A stretch of 64,000 nucleotides of DNA. Source: Cellvibrio mixtus subsp. mixtus J3-8 (GTDB lineage Bacteria > Pseudomonadota > Gammaproteobacteria > Pseudomonadales > Cellvibrionaceae). Below the pieces are notes generated by a model. It saw only the letters and a program-made list of their open reading frames with translations. It was not told the origin of the DNA and made no database searches. This document shows positions 1-10,242 of the stretch, one piece after another. A program made the translations under genes and the position numbers. Within the stretch, counting starts at the first letter, position 1, and each line of letters begins with the position of its first letter. Location of the stretch: the NCBI RefSeq assembly GCF_000766945.1, contig NZ_KN266209.1, forward strand, positions 1 through 64,000, given 5' to 3'.

Positions 1-126
1 ATATTGATACCCTTATCACTTATATCCATACATTACCTTGTAATTACTTCCAATATCACCTTAAAAATTGCAGCAACCCAAATATAAATGCTACATAAAA
101 TCGAATAAAACCTGTTTAAAAACTCA

Positions 127-1866
127 TTAAGCAATAGGCTCTGCTGTATAAGCCGAATGCTCCAATTTCAATAAATTGGCAGCTATAGCACCAGGAAATT
201 CAACTGAAGTAATAACACCATAATCCATATGAATTACCCTATCAGCCAGATGAAAATAGCTATCATCGTGAGTAATCAATAAAATAATTTTGTTTTTTTG
301 TTGTAATTCAGGAATTATCTTTTCATAGAAAATCTTTTTAAACTGGGGATCTTGATCAGCAGCCCATTCATCAAAAACATAAATATCTTTATCTTCCAGG
401 ATAGCTGCCAACAGTGCCAATCTTTTCCTCTGCCCATCAGATAGTGCCAACGTCGAAAATTCACCACTATCATTAACAGTAACTTTGTGATCCAGGCAAA
501 AAAATTTTAAATATCTTTCAACAACACTTTTATATTGCTCTTTATATCCATATATTTTCTTAAATAGAAAAAAATCCGTGAAAACAATTCCTACATGCTG
601 CCTGGCAGCTTCAACGTTATCCTTATTGATTTTTGTTTCTCCCAACATCAAATAACCACTGGAGGCAAAATGATGCATAGTTATCAATTTAGCCAAAGTT
701 GATTTTCCCGATCCATTACCTCCAACCAAATAAACAACCTCACCTTTCTTTAAAGTTAAATCGATACGATCAACCTTAAAACTTTCGCCGTTATCCCCTT
801 CATAAGCATAAGATACGTTATGCAGGCTCAACGTATTCCACTCACGCAACGGGGTTGCGTTTGCATTAATACCTTCACCTGGCAACTTGGCAACCAGCGC
901 TAATATTTTGTTAAACGATACTTTTCCTGAGAAAAAAACATACGCAGAATTCACCAAATTCACTATGGGGCCGGTCAAGTACAACAACACCATAACAATG
1001 CCAATTTGCGAATTAAGATCGATAAAATAAACATAAGAAAGATGAAACGCAGCAATACCTATAATGGCAAACAACATAATATCGGTTACGCCGGATGCGC
1101 AAAAATAAATAATTCGGCCCTTTAAATACTGCGTCGACGACAAAGTTTGATTCGCATCCAAACCTTCGGAAAAGAGTAATTTGCGCTTGCCTGAGTTAAC
1201 CTTCAGCTCCTTTGCGCCCGAAATGAGCGCAGCAACACTTTCCTGCAATGAATCATAAGTCTCCCTGCTTCGCCTAAAATAATTTTGCGCAAACTTTACC
1301 AACACCCGATAAATAGCAATACCCAAAACTACAAAAACAATAACCAGGGAAAACACATTGCTGTTTAAGTATGCCAAATACGAGAGCAACCCAACCACAG
1401 TAACAAACGAGGTAATCATTGCCGGAATTGTAAGTGAACCAGCAACAGCATTCGATACGTCAGCATCCAGAGCTAACGTTAATTTTTCAGTACCAATTCG
1501 TTCAATATCAAAACTTGAGGCATTACTGATCGTTTCATATAAATTATTTTTTAATTCCAGTGTTGCCTTTTGTTCTAAATAAGATACGGAGATATTAGAA
1601 ATCAGTTTAGAACAATAAATAACCGCACAATTAATCATGAATAATATTGCGATGTTAGAATTAGGTGAATTGAAAAAATTATAATTTGTCTGCCCATCTA
1701 ACTGTGGGACCAAAAAATCCTGGGGCACAAAAGAATAAAAAATAACAGGAAAAAGAAATGCGTAGGCAGCTCCCGTAAAAACCCCTAAAAATATAATAAA
1801 AAGATATAAATTTGGGCTCTTGTTTGCGATAAAACCGTAATATGAAGATAGCTTTTTATTGATCAT
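127..1866 (-). CDS. Cyclic-peptide/siderophore ABC exporter (SyrD/PvdE type)
   Basis: A fused inner-membrane exporter of about 579 residues: a six-helix transmembrane domain (about residues 20-320) followed by an ATPase domain. The Walker A motif GGNGSGKST is visible, the signature reads LSDGQRKR instead of LSGGQ, and the Walker B region reads YVFDEWAADQDP. This FDEWAADQDP form is typical of the cyclic peptide transporter family (PvdE, SyrD), which move nonribosomal peptides or their precursors into the periplasm. I prefer the ATG at 1866 because AGGA lies 8 bases upstream; an ATG at 1875 sits directly against that AGGA. It follows the acylase gene by 32 bases and a type II thioesterase precedes both, which fits export and maturation of a nonribosomal peptide. 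The substrate cannot be read from sequence. Bases 1-126 hold no gene that I can see. Confidence 0.88.
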   Translation of the reverse strand: MINKKLSSYYGFIANKSPNLYLFIIFLGVFTGAAYAFLFPVIFYSFVPQDFLVPQLDGQTNYNFFNSPNSNIAILFMINCAVIYCSKLISNISVSYLEQKATLELKNNLYETISNASSFDIERIGTEKLTLALDADVSNAVAGSLTIPAMITSFVTVVGLLSYLAYLNSNVFSLVIVFVVLGIAIYRVLVKFAQNYFRRSRETYDSLQESVAALISGAKELKVNSGKRKLLFSEGLDANQTLSSTQYLKGRIIYFCASGVTDIMLFAIIGIAAFHLSYVYFIDLNSQIGIVMVLLYLTGPIVNLVNSAYVFFSGKVSFNKILALVAKLPGEGINANATPLREWNTLSLHNVSYAYEGDNGESFKVDRIDLTLKKGEVVYLVGGNGSGKSTLAKLITMHHFASSGYLMLGETKINKDNVEAARQHVGIVFTDFFLFKKIYGYKEQYKSVVERYLKFFCLDHKVTVNDSGEFSTLALSDGQRKRLALLAAILEDKDIYVFDEWAADQDPQFKKIFYEKIIPELQQKNKIILLITHDDSYFHLADRVIHMDYGVITSVEFPGAIAANLLKLEHSAYTAEPIA

Positions 1867-1898
1867 TATAATCATCCTTTACAGGTATTCTTACTTTT

Positions 1899-4379
1899 TT
1901 ACCGGGGCATTAAAGTAAGTACTTTTATACTTTTACCAGCATCTTCGCCAATATCAATCAAGGCGATATTTTGATGCGACTCCATTAAATCATCGTAGTG
2001 AGAACTTAAGACATTCCCCGATTGCCCTGGCGCGATTGAAAACAATGACGCTTTTAAATTTTTTAAATCTATCACTTGCCTATAGGTACCCCCCAGGAAT
2101 TGCAAGAATTTTTTATTGCTATTCTCACCCATCACCGGAGCAACATTTACAGTATTTTCATCACCGCCAGCACCCATTTCTCTGTGCATCAAAAAATGTA
2201 AAAATTTATTGTCAGTACCGGGCAGACCAATCGACAAATCGGACTTGGTAAAAGGGAAATGAACATATTGTGTTTTATGTATATCCTTCCAATTCCATGA
2301 AGAAACACCACCACCTGCAAACCGATCCAACTGCTGTGCAGCACGCTCAAGCGAAATAGAAAAAATTTTGTCGCAGGATTCTATTGCAATGGTTGTTTTG
2401 TAGTCACACCACAAGTTTTTATCGTCATTTAAAACAGCGAATAAAAAATCATAATCGACATTATCAATTAAAGATTCCAGATACATTTTTTGCTTAGGGC
2501 TTAATGATCGACTGTCAACTTCGTCTTCCAGGATAAGTCTGTTCAGGTTTTTTACCCATGCAGTAAAAATAGATGCAGCAACACTTTCGGAAGCAAGGTT
2601 GCCATCCCATGTTTTTAGTTTATCGAGCATGAGTTGCTGGGTAGTAGTAGTTGGATGAACGCGTAAAAAATATGGATTTAACTGTTGCGCTGCCAGGCTG
2701 GTGGTATCACCTTGAATGAGGCGAAAATCATCCACTGACAACTTATTTCCTGATGCAATTCTTTCTTTTAATAACGCATTAATCCTATTAGCCCGATAAG
2801 GAGGCAACCAATCGCTGGTAATGTAGTATGCATAATCATCTGCAACTACTTTATTGTTTGCTGTAACAATAATACCTGACGGAGGGTTAAAACTTTGCGG
2901 TAAAGAGTCAAAGGGAATCCAGCCTTTCCAATCAAATTCCGAGCTCCAACCTGGGACAGGAAGAGCGCCATGCCCTCCATTACGGACCGGCATTAAACCA
3001 GCAGCGATATGGCCAATATTTCCCTCCATATCTGCATAAACAAAATTTTGTGCAGGGACGGTGTAGCTGCGCAAGGCACTACGAAAGACCTCCCAATTAT
3101 GGGCGTAATTTATTTTTTTAAACGCGTCGACCGTGCCGGATAACCCGAGTTTTGCAACCCATGATAAAGAGTAAACCATTCCATCCGGGCCACCAATTAC
3201 ATCGCTAATTACGGGACCATTTTCTGTTTCTCTAATATCAATAGCGAGAGGCTCAATATCTTTCTTAAACAAATCAGCCTTGATATTAATTAATTCGCGA
3301 CGAGTAACAAATTTTTTATTTATACCGTCCTTTATATAGGTATCTTTTGCGTTAGCGTCAGTTTGCTCCAAACGCAAATCCTGAACATCGGCTTCAAGAT
3401 TGGTAATTCCCCAGGCAATTTTATTGTTATGGCCCGAAATAACAAAAGGGAAGCCTGGTATAGTCGCACCAGCTACATCAACTGCCTCTCCCTTAACACT
3501 GGCCATATACCAAATTGCAGGCGCAGTGGTTCCCAGATGAGGATCGTTTGCGAGCAAAGGGGCGCCAGTATTTGTTAATTGGCCAGATACAACCCAGTTA
3601 TTACTACCAGTCAAAAAATTTTGCCGGCCAAATGCATTAAAGATCGCAGGAGAACTTTTATTTGCATGCCCTTGAGCTTTAATAAGATCCATATATGAAA
3701 TTAAGTTTTCCACGTCTTCAATGGCAGCATTGGGGAATAAATCTTTACTTTTAGCCATCCCGAAAACATCAATAAGAGTCGAGCGCATTAACTCTTCCTG
3801 ATAATTATGGCTCATCAATAATGACATGGATCCCACAACGGCGAGCGTGTCATACACAGTCCAAGGCTCGGGATTTAACTGAAAATACAAAAATTCAATG
3901 GGCAATACTTTGTAATCTTTAATCGCAGCATTTACACCATCAACATAAGATTGAATCAGGACTTTAGTTTCAGGTTCCAGCTTTTCCCACATTGATTTGG
4001 TGTCATTATAAAGACCTAACGTTCTCAAATATTTATCTGAGCCCAGTCCTTTAATCCCTATAACCTCACTAATGCGGCCGGAAATAATACGGCGGTTCAT
4101 TTCCATCTGCCACAGGCGATCTTGCGCATGGACATAGCCAAGCGCAAAAAAAGCGTCGTTGTCAGTACTTGCGAGAATGGACGGAATTGAATAATTGTTT
4201 CTTGTGATCTTTACCTGATTCTGTAAGCCAACAGCACTTATCTCACCAGCTAAAACAGGCAAGCTTCTCGATAGGTAGAAAAAAATACAAAGGGAAACAA
4301 TACTTACAGGCAATACAAAAAAAAGAACAAACCTACCAAGCAAAGGGTAGTTCATCAGCATTTTTTTTACGGAAATCAT
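1899..4379 (-). CDS. Penicillin-acylase family Ntn hydrolase (PvdQ-like)
   Basis: An 826-residue Ntn-hydrolase precursor. Residues about 14-37 form a single hydrophobic segment (signal or anchor), so the enzyme should act in the periplasm. The autoprocessing site is at GSNNWVVSG, with Ser259 as the likely new N-terminal nucleophile after cleavage behind Gly258; the NDPHL motif follows. Enzymes of this family hydrolyse amides: penicillins, acyl-homoserine lactones, or the fatty-acyl tail of siderophore precursors (PvdQ in pyoverdine). Lying between a type II thioesterase and a cyclic-peptide exporter, deacylation of an exported acyl-peptide is the most likely role (inference). AAGGAT stands 6-7 bases before the ATG. 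Quorum quenching is the main alternative. Confidence 0.85.
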   Translation of the reverse strand: MISVKKMLMNYPLLGRFVLFFVLPVSIVSLCIFFYLSRSLPVLAGEISAVGLQNQVKITRNNYSIPSILASTDNDAFFALGYVHAQDRLWQMEMNRRIISGRISEVIGIKGLGSDKYLRTLGLYNDTKSMWEKLEPETKVLIQSYVDGVNAAIKDYKVLPIEFLYFQLNPEPWTVYDTLAVVGSMSLLMSHNYQEELMRSTLIDVFGMAKSKDLFPNAAIEDVENLISYMDLIKAQGHANKSSPAIFNAFGRQNFLTGSNNWVVSGQLTNTGAPLLANDPHLGTTAPAIWYMASVKGEAVDVAGATIPGFPFVISGHNNKIAWGITNLEADVQDLRLEQTDANAKDTYIKDGINKKFVTRRELINIKADLFKKDIEPLAIDIRETENGPVISDVIGGPDGMVYSLSWVAKLGLSGTVDAFKKINYAHNWEVFRSALRSYTVPAQNFVYADMEGNIGHIAAGLMPVRNGGHGALPVPGWSSEFDWKGWIPFDSLPQSFNPPSGIIVTANNKVVADDYAYYITSDWLPPYRANRINALLKERIASGNKLSVDDFRLIQGDTTSLAAQQLNPYFLRVHPTTTTQQLMLDKLKTWDGNLASESVAASIFTAWVKNLNRLILEDEVDSRSLSPKQKMYLESLIDNVDYDFLFAVLNDDKNLWCDYKTTIAIESCDKIFSISLERAAQQLDRFAGGGVSSWNWKDIHKTQYVHFPFTKSDLSIGLPGTDNKFLHFLMHREMGAGGDENTVNVAPVMGENSNKKFLQFLGGTYRQVIDLKNLKASLFSIAPGQSGNVLSSHYDDLMESHQNIALIDIGEDAGKSIKVLTLMPR

Positions 4380-4400
4380 TATTAATCCTTAATAATATGA

Positions 4401-4417
4401 CCCTTTGATGCAAAGGG
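4401..4417 (-). repeat. Intercistronic hairpin between thioesterase and acylase genes
   Basis: A perfect 7-bp inverted repeat CCCTTTG/CAAAGGG with a 3-base loop lies in the 129-bp gap between the two minus-strand genes. There is no U-run on the minus strand, so it is more likely an RNA processing or stability element than a terminator. Confidence 0.4.
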
Positions 4418-4508
4418 CTTCAGCATCAAACAGCAAAGATTTAACTGATTTTATTTAATTATCGTGGCGCTTGGACAGCACGCAAGAATATTGCATATCA
4501 GCGGAAAT

Positions 4509-5273
4509 TTAAAACGCAAAACCAGGGCGCAAATAGGATTCAACTTTTTTGCTTAAAACAGTCAGCACGTCATGACTATTTTCATTAATAAAAAAATGAC
4601 CGCCAGCAAACCAGCTTATGCCATCATTTTCCTGAAATACATCAAACCATGGTTCTAATTCTGCCAACTCAACTGTCAAATCTTGTTTTCCCGCAAATAC
4701 GCTTAACTTAGTCGGGATGACAACAGTGCTATTATTGATATATGTTTCAACAATCTTAAAATCAGCTCGCAATGTTGGCAGCAGTAGCTCCATTAAATCT
4801 CTATTTGTTAACACTTCCTCTGGAGTGCCTTTTAATTCCATGAGGTGTTCGATAAATTCATTGTCTGTCAGATTATAACTATTTTTAGCTTTTCTGGGAA
4901 CTCTAGGCGCCATACTGCCAGCTGCAACAATATGAATAGGAAGCGGGCATTTTTCCCTATGCAGCATCAAAGTTACTTCATAAGCAACTCGTGCACCCAT
5001 GCTATGCCCATAAAAAAACAAATCTTTTGGTGGTAATTTCCCTAATTCCTCGACCACATCTTCAACCATTGTGTTGATTGTTTGATAGGGCTGCTGGCCA
5101 AATCTTGCTCCTCTACCTGGCAACTGAATTAATGCTAGCTCTACTTCTTGAGGAAGCTTATCTATCCAAGGGGTATAGATTGCGGAACTCCCCCCAGCAT
5201 AGGGGAAACAAACTAACCGAATCTTTGCATTGGCACTAGGCCGGGGGATATAAATAAGGGGGGATCTAATCAT
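4509..5273 (-). CDS. Type II thioesterase of a nonribosomal peptide pathway
   Basis: A 254-residue alpha/beta hydrolase of the GrsT/type II thioesterase family. The N-terminal block FPYAGGSS and the block LPGRGAR are family hallmarks; the nucleophile elbow is GHSMG (Ser91), with an Asp in AGKQDLTVE and the His in AGGHFFI completing the triad. Such enzymes are cytoplasmic and free stalled or mis-primed carrier domains of peptide or polyketide synthetases. No synthetase lies in the window; the acylase and exporter follow on the same strand, so the synthetases should lie to the left of base 1 or elsewhere. The start at 5273 has only a weak ribosome site (GAAG). Confidence 0.88.
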   Translation of the reverse strand: MIRSPLIYIPRPSANAKIRLVCFPYAGGSSAIYTPWIDKLPQEVELALIQLPGRGARFGQQPYQTINTMVEDVVEELGKLPPKDLFFYGHSMGARVAYEVTLMLHREKCPLPIHIVAAGSMAPRVPRKAKNSYNLTDNEFIEHLMELKGTPEEVLTNRDLMELLLPTLRADFKIVETYINNSTVVIPTKLSVFAGKQDLTVELAELEPWFDVFQENDGISWFAGGHFFINENSHDVLTVLSKKVESYLRPGFAF

Positions 5274-6117
5274 GCTTCGTAACTATTTATTTTATTGAAT
5301 TCTCGCCCGCGCCAAAAAATATATTTCTCGATAAATTATATTCTGCGCAATTTTTTAGTCTTTCACATCGAAACTCAAATATCTTTTTTGAATTCGATTT
5401 AAGGTGAATGATTAAAACCAAACTCACAGATATTTAAAATGATCTAATTTGAATATCAATTGTTATATCTGGATTTTAGAAAACCAATCAACACGCTAAC
5501 CCTAAGTTAGCTCCTTAAAAATCATATTAGCATATCAACGCCCTGCTATTTTTACAAAGAAATTGCAAGGGCGTTTTATTTTTGCGTGATAACGATACGA
5601 CGGGGGCTTTATTTTTCTGCAGGTCGGACTCAACCGATCAAAAACGTTAACCCGCTTAAAATGCTTAACCAATCCACCACGGATTTTCCTTACGTTATCT
5701 CAGTTGGATTCCTCCATGGCATTTGCAACATAACGTCCCAGCGTTTCCACTGGCATCAACAAACGTGTGTAAACCTACCTTATTTGTTGCCTTACATAAA
5801 GCCAAACATAAATTATATGCTGGTTACCGATATTGCCAGCGCCTCATCTTTCACTGAAATGATGATAAAACGCACCTTGGCTTATCTCATCAAGACTGGA
5901 TATTGGATTTTGGGGCCTTCAGACTAAATGATCTTTGTGTGTGGCGTGCACAAGGAACGATCATTTGGTGAATCAAAAAAAATTGGTGGCAGAAATGGTG
6001 ACCGGAATATTATTTGTAAGCGGTAAATTAAAATTAAATTATTGATTCATATAAATTTATTAAACTTACACCACAAGCAGGTACAGAACATCGATCAGGG
6101 ACTCCAAAATCCAGGTA
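5274..6117. other. 844-bp AT-rich intergenic region with no convincing gene
   Basis: This stretch must hold the promoter of the thioesterase operon. An open frame of 113 codons at 5586-5927 (plus strand) has no recognisable domain, no clear ribosome site and unusual composition; I do not call it a gene, though a decayed gene cannot be excluded. A 6-bp inverted repeat GCTAAC/GTTAGC (5495-5511) and a plus-strand terminator-like hairpin (5537-5582) are the only structured elements found. I looked for a Fur box before the siderophore-like genes and found no good match. Confidence 0.6.
5537..5582 (+). terminator. Orphan plus-strand rho-independent terminator
   Basis: AACGCCCTGC pairs with GCAAGGGCGTT (one bulged A) across an 18-base loop and is followed by TTATTTTT on the plus strand. 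No plus-strand gene lies upstream before the window start, so it may end an unannotated short transcript or act as a leader attenuator. Confidence 0.5.
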
Positions 6118-7014
6118 TCACTCCCGGGCAAGGCCTGCGACACCGCTTGCAAATTGCTCCACCAGGAAATCGATAAACAACCGCACCTTGGGCGCGAGAT
6201 GGCGCTGCTGTGGGTAGACCACCCAGACGCCCATTTCCGGCGATTGGAATTCATCCAGCACCGATAATAATTTCCCTTGCGCCAGGTATTCATCCACGTA
6301 GTAATCCGGCAATTGGGCAAGGCCAAGCCCTTTGAGGGCTGCGTCTAATAACGCCGGACCAGAGTTGGCTTGCCAGTTACCACGCACTATCAAATCCTTG
6401 CGCTGGCCATTGTGATGGAGCAACCAGTAACCGCGCGTACCAATTAAACAATTGTGTCGCTCAAGGTCAGTCAGGGTTTGCGGCGGCGCAATACGCGCGA
6501 GGTAATCGGGTGAACCGACAATGTATTCGCGCCGGTCACACAGGCGGCGGGCAATCAAGGTGGACTCGCGCAAAACACCCATACGAATCCCCAGATCAAA
6601 GCCTTCTTCAATCATCTCTACCTGGCGGTTGCTGAAATACATATTGATCTTCAACTGCGGGTAACGCAGTTGGAAATCGTTCACCAGTGGCGCGATGTAT
6701 TTATCGCCAAAGGTTGCCGGTGCCGTGATTTTCAATACACCAGTGGGTAAACCTTGATGCTGTTGAAGCAATACTTCCGCATCGCGTACCCCATCAAACA
6801 ACTGGCGGCAAGCTTCAAAATAAATACTACCCGCTTCTGTTAATCGGATCTGGCGGGTACTGCGATACAACAATTGCGTTCCCAGCTGCTGTTCAAGTTG
6901 GCTGACCAACCGGCTCACGTGTGAGCTGGATACCTGCAAATAGCGCGCGGCAGCAATAAAACTGCCATGGCGCACTACCTGCACAAAACCTTCGACCCGT
7001 TCCCAATGCTGCAT
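6118..7014 (-). CDS. LysR-family transcriptional regulator
   Basis: 298 residues, the usual LysR length. The N-terminal winged helix-turn-helix is at about residues 1-60 (SFIAAARYLQVSSSHVSRLV), followed by the effector-binding domain with the typical GVLKITAPATFG junction near residue 92. The gene diverges from frmA across a 133-bp region that carries a clear inverted repeat at 7052-7072, so it probably controls the formaldehyde-detoxification genes as well as itself. This regulatory link is inferred from position; the ligand is unknown. The formaldehyde sensor of Escherichia coli, FrmR, belongs to a different family. Confidence 0.9.
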   Translation of the reverse strand: MQHWERVEGFVQVVRHGSFIAAARYLQVSSSHVSRLVSQLEQQLGTQLLYRSTRQIRLTEAGSIYFEACRQLFDGVRDAEVLLQQHQGLPTGVLKITAPATFGDKYIAPLVNDFQLRYPQLKINMYFSNRQVEMIEEGFDLGIRMGVLRESTLIARRLCDRREYIVGSPDYLARIAPPQTLTDLERHNCLIGTRGYWLLHHNGQRKDLIVRGNWQANSGPALLDAALKGLGLAQLPDYYVDEYLAQGKLLSVLDEFQSPEMGVWVVYPQQRHLAPKVRLFIDFLVEQFASGVAGLARE

Positions 7015-7051
7015 TATTGCTCCATAGCAACAATTAAGTGATTTTTAAATG

Positions 7052-7072
7052 GCTTATTGCAATTTAATAAGC
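7052..7072. promoter_or_regulatory. LysR-type operator candidate in the frmA divergent promoter region
   Basis: A perfect 7-bp inverted repeat GCTTATT-N7-AATAAGC lies between the LysR gene and frmA. It fits the T-N11-A dyad bound by LysR proteins and stands 38 bases before the regulator start and 76 bases before frmA. Confidence 0.6.
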
Positions 7073-7084
7073 AGTCTACACTGA

Positions 7085-8257
<1,173 letters not shown>

Positions 8258-8316
8258 TATCAAATATCTACGAAAACGCTGTTCGCAGTATGGACAGCGT
8301 TGTAATGGAAAATAAT

Positions 8317-9162
8317 ATGTCCCAAAAATTAACCGAAATCGCCGCCAATAAAAGTTTTGGTGGCTGGCATAAACGCTTCAAGCATGTTTCCCCCACCTTA
8401 AATTGCGAAATGATTTTTGCAATTTATTTACCACCGCAAGCAGAAACTGAAAAAGTACCGCTACTCTGGTGGCTCTCCGGCCTTACTTGTACTGATGAAA
8501 ATTTTATGCAGAAAGCCGGTGCGCAAAAAATTGCAGCGGAATTAGGCATTGCGATTATTTGCCCGGACACCAGCCCACGCGGGTTAAATTTGCCGGGCGA
8601 TTCAGACAGTTATGATTTTGGTGTCGGCGCCGGGTTTTATCTCAACGCGACGCAGGAACCCTGGAAAAACAACTACCGGATGTATGATTACATCACCAAA
8701 GAATTGCCAGAGTTGGCAAATAAAAACTTCCCGTTAAACGGCAAGGAATCGATCAGCGGCCATTCCATGGGTGGTCACGGCGCGCTGGTTATTGCTTTAC
8801 GTTCACCGGAGCGCTACCAATCTGTGTCCGCATTTGCGCCAATTACCAATCCGGTCAATTGCCCGTGGGGGCAAAAAGCATTTGCAGGATATTTGGGAGA
8901 TAACCAGGAAAGCTGGAATGATTATGATACTTGCTACCTGATTGAGAACGGAAAATCAAAACAGCCGTTATTTATTGACCAAGGCAGTGCTGATAATTTT
9001 TTATCGACACAATTAAAACCGGATGCATTACAAAAAGCCTGTGCGGAACATCATCACCCGCTCAAATTTCGCTTGCATGCTGGCTATGATCACAGTTACT
9101 TCTTTATCGCCAGTTTTATTGAAGACCATTTGCGTTATCACGCCAATTACCTTAATGCTTAA
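8317..9162 (+). CDS. fghA: S-formylglutathione hydrolase
   Basis: 281 residues, esterase D/FGH family. The nucleophile elbow is GHSMGGHGA; GLTCTDENFM and the C-terminal GYDHSYFFI (catalytic His) are family signatures. It hydrolyses S-formylglutathione to formate and glutathione, completing formaldehyde oxidation after FrmA. In-frame ATGs exist at 8290, 8305 and 8317; I take 8317 because GGAA lies 6 bases upstream and family members start at about this point. The last three codons and the stop lie inside a 7-bp tandem repeat that continues 44 bases past the gene. Confidence 0.95.
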   Translation: MSQKLTEIAANKSFGGWHKRFKHVSPTLNCEMIFAIYLPPQAETEKVPLLWWLSGLTCTDENFMQKAGAQKIAAELGIAIICPDTSPRGLNLPGDSDSYDFGVGAGFYLNATQEPWKNNYRMYDYITKELPELANKNFPLNGKESISGHSMGGHGALVIALRSPERYQSVSAFAPITNPVNCPWGQKAFAGYLGDNQESWNDYDTCYLIENGKSKQPLFIDQGSADNFLSTQLKPDALQKACAEHHHPLKFRLHAGYDHSYFFIASFIEDHLRYHANYLNA

Positions 9163-9206
9163 TGCTTAATGCTTAATGCTTAATGCTTAATGCTTAATGC
9201 TTAATA
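9151..9206 (+). repeat. Seven-base tandem repeat starting in the fghA stop region
   Basis: Seven perfect copies of CTTAATG followed by one variant copy CTTAATA. The first copy supplies the codons for Leu-Asn and part of Ala, and the stop TAA is formed at the first/second copy boundary, so copy-number change would leave the protein unchanged. Confidence 0.97.
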
Positions 9207-9216
9207 AGAGTAACGT

Positions 9217-9248
9217 GCAGGCGGCCGTTTGCAGCCTGCTCCGTTTTT
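9217..9248 (+). terminator. Probable terminator of the frmA-fghA operon
   Basis: GCAGGC/GCCTGC with an 11-base loop, then TCCGTTTTT on the plus strand. The stem is short, so the call is moderate. Confidence 0.55.
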
Positions 9249-9308
9249 ATTGGGTAACAAAAATATCTATTCCTGAATACCGGATTTTCCCCAGGCTATA
9301 CGTGCTGA

Positions 9309-10157
9309 TTATCCAAGTGGATAGGTGAGGAAAGAAAAGTGGATCTGGTTAACAAAGAAATGAATCATAATCGGGTAGCAAATATTTTTACTCAGGGTAT
9401 AACTTAAACCGTACAAAAATCCCGCCAGGGTATACACCCAGATCGTAGCCCCGCTTAATCCTGAATGGACAGCGACGAATATCGCAGTCACTACCAGCAA
9501 GGAAACCAATTCCTGCACCCAGCGATTAATCGTAAAAACAGCTATTGCATTGCGTATTGATTGCTGCAATAGCAACCGCATAAAGACCTCTTCAGCCACA
9601 CTGATAATTAATAAATTCCCTATTGCAAACAGTAATATTTGCTCAATATCTTTAGGCTGGAGATATAAATCAAGAGCAGGAACCGCCACCACAATAACAG
9701 CAGCTGGCGCGACCAATGCAATGAAAAATTGATATTTCGGCGCGGCAACAAACTCATTAGCGCGCCGCCTTGGCCAAAAAAAATACAATAACAGGAGCCC
9801 GCAAAGACCTTTGCCAAAATTTGCAAAGAATTCATAACGCGGAGCTAAATCAGATTCACCAGGCAAATCAAAGACAAATGGATAGAGAAACCCTTCCGGC
9901 TTATAAGTCGCAATCCAAAACGCTAACGATACAAGCAAAAACCACAACATTGACCTCTGCCAACGATTCAACGGCAAAGTCTGATAACCCCACAGTGCTC
10001 CAGCCAGCACAACCAAAGCCATTGCATTAGCCAATGGTAGCCATTGCAACAACGCTAACACTGCTACAGCCGACAATAAAAATCCGAAAAATATTTTTCC
10101 TGAAAAATTTTTATCAGTAATAAATTCATAACCTGAAAAAAGGCGCCGAGTCCACAT
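9309..10157 (-). CDS. CPBP-family intramembrane metalloprotease (CAAX-like)
   Basis: About 282 residues with some eight predicted hydrophobic helices. The three conserved CPBP/Abi motifs are present in order: EEVFMR (EExxxR), the His in FVAVHSGLSG, and HFFVN (HxxxN). These membrane-embedded proteases are related to eukaryotic CAAX-prenyl proteases; bacterial members are tied to protein maturation or self-immunity to bacteriocins, but no substrate can be named here. The preferred start is the ATG at 10157 (AGG 8 bases before); a GTG at 10172 would add five residues. It lies downstream of the dnaJ terminator and stands alone. Confidence 0.88.
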   Translation of the reverse strand: MWTRRLFSGYEFITDKNFSGKIFFGFLLSAVAVLALLQWLPLANAMALVVLAGALWGYQTLPLNRWQRSMLWFLLVSLAFWIATYKPEGFLYPFVFDLPGESDLAPRYEFFANFGKGLCGLLLLYFFWPRRRANEFVAAPKYQFFIALVAPAAVIVVAVPALDLYLQPKDIEQILLFAIGNLLIISVAEEVFMRLLLQQSIRNAIAVFTINRWVQELVSLLVVTAIFVAVHSGLSGATIWVYTLAGFLYGLSYTLSKNICYPIMIHFFVNQIHFSFLTYPLG

Positions 10158-10242
10158 AGCGATGCCTAACACTGTTAAATTAAATTGAGAGTTAATGTTT
10201 ATGGCCGGAAAGTACCGCCAAACTACATTTAGATTACCTTTA

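Noticed and set aside
5441-5480. A possible Fur box before the thioesterase operon (GAATATCAATTGTTATATC)
   Set aside because: Only 9 of 19 positions fit the Fur consensus, no better than AT-rich chance.
5586-5927. A 113-codon open frame in the left intergenic region
   Set aside because: No ribosome site, no domain, no conserved motif; kept only as a note in the intergenic entry.
6066-6326. An 86-codon minus-strand open frame overlapping the LysR end
   Set aside because: It is out of frame with the regulator and has low-complexity, Trp/Ser-rich composition.
9151-9206. Reading the tandem array as a phase-variation switch of fghA
   Set aside because: The stop codon is recreated at every copy junction, so the protein cannot change.
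9309-10157. The CPBP protease as part of an anti-phage or bacteriocin system
   Set aside because: It stands alone, with no precursor peptide, immunity or defence gene beside it.
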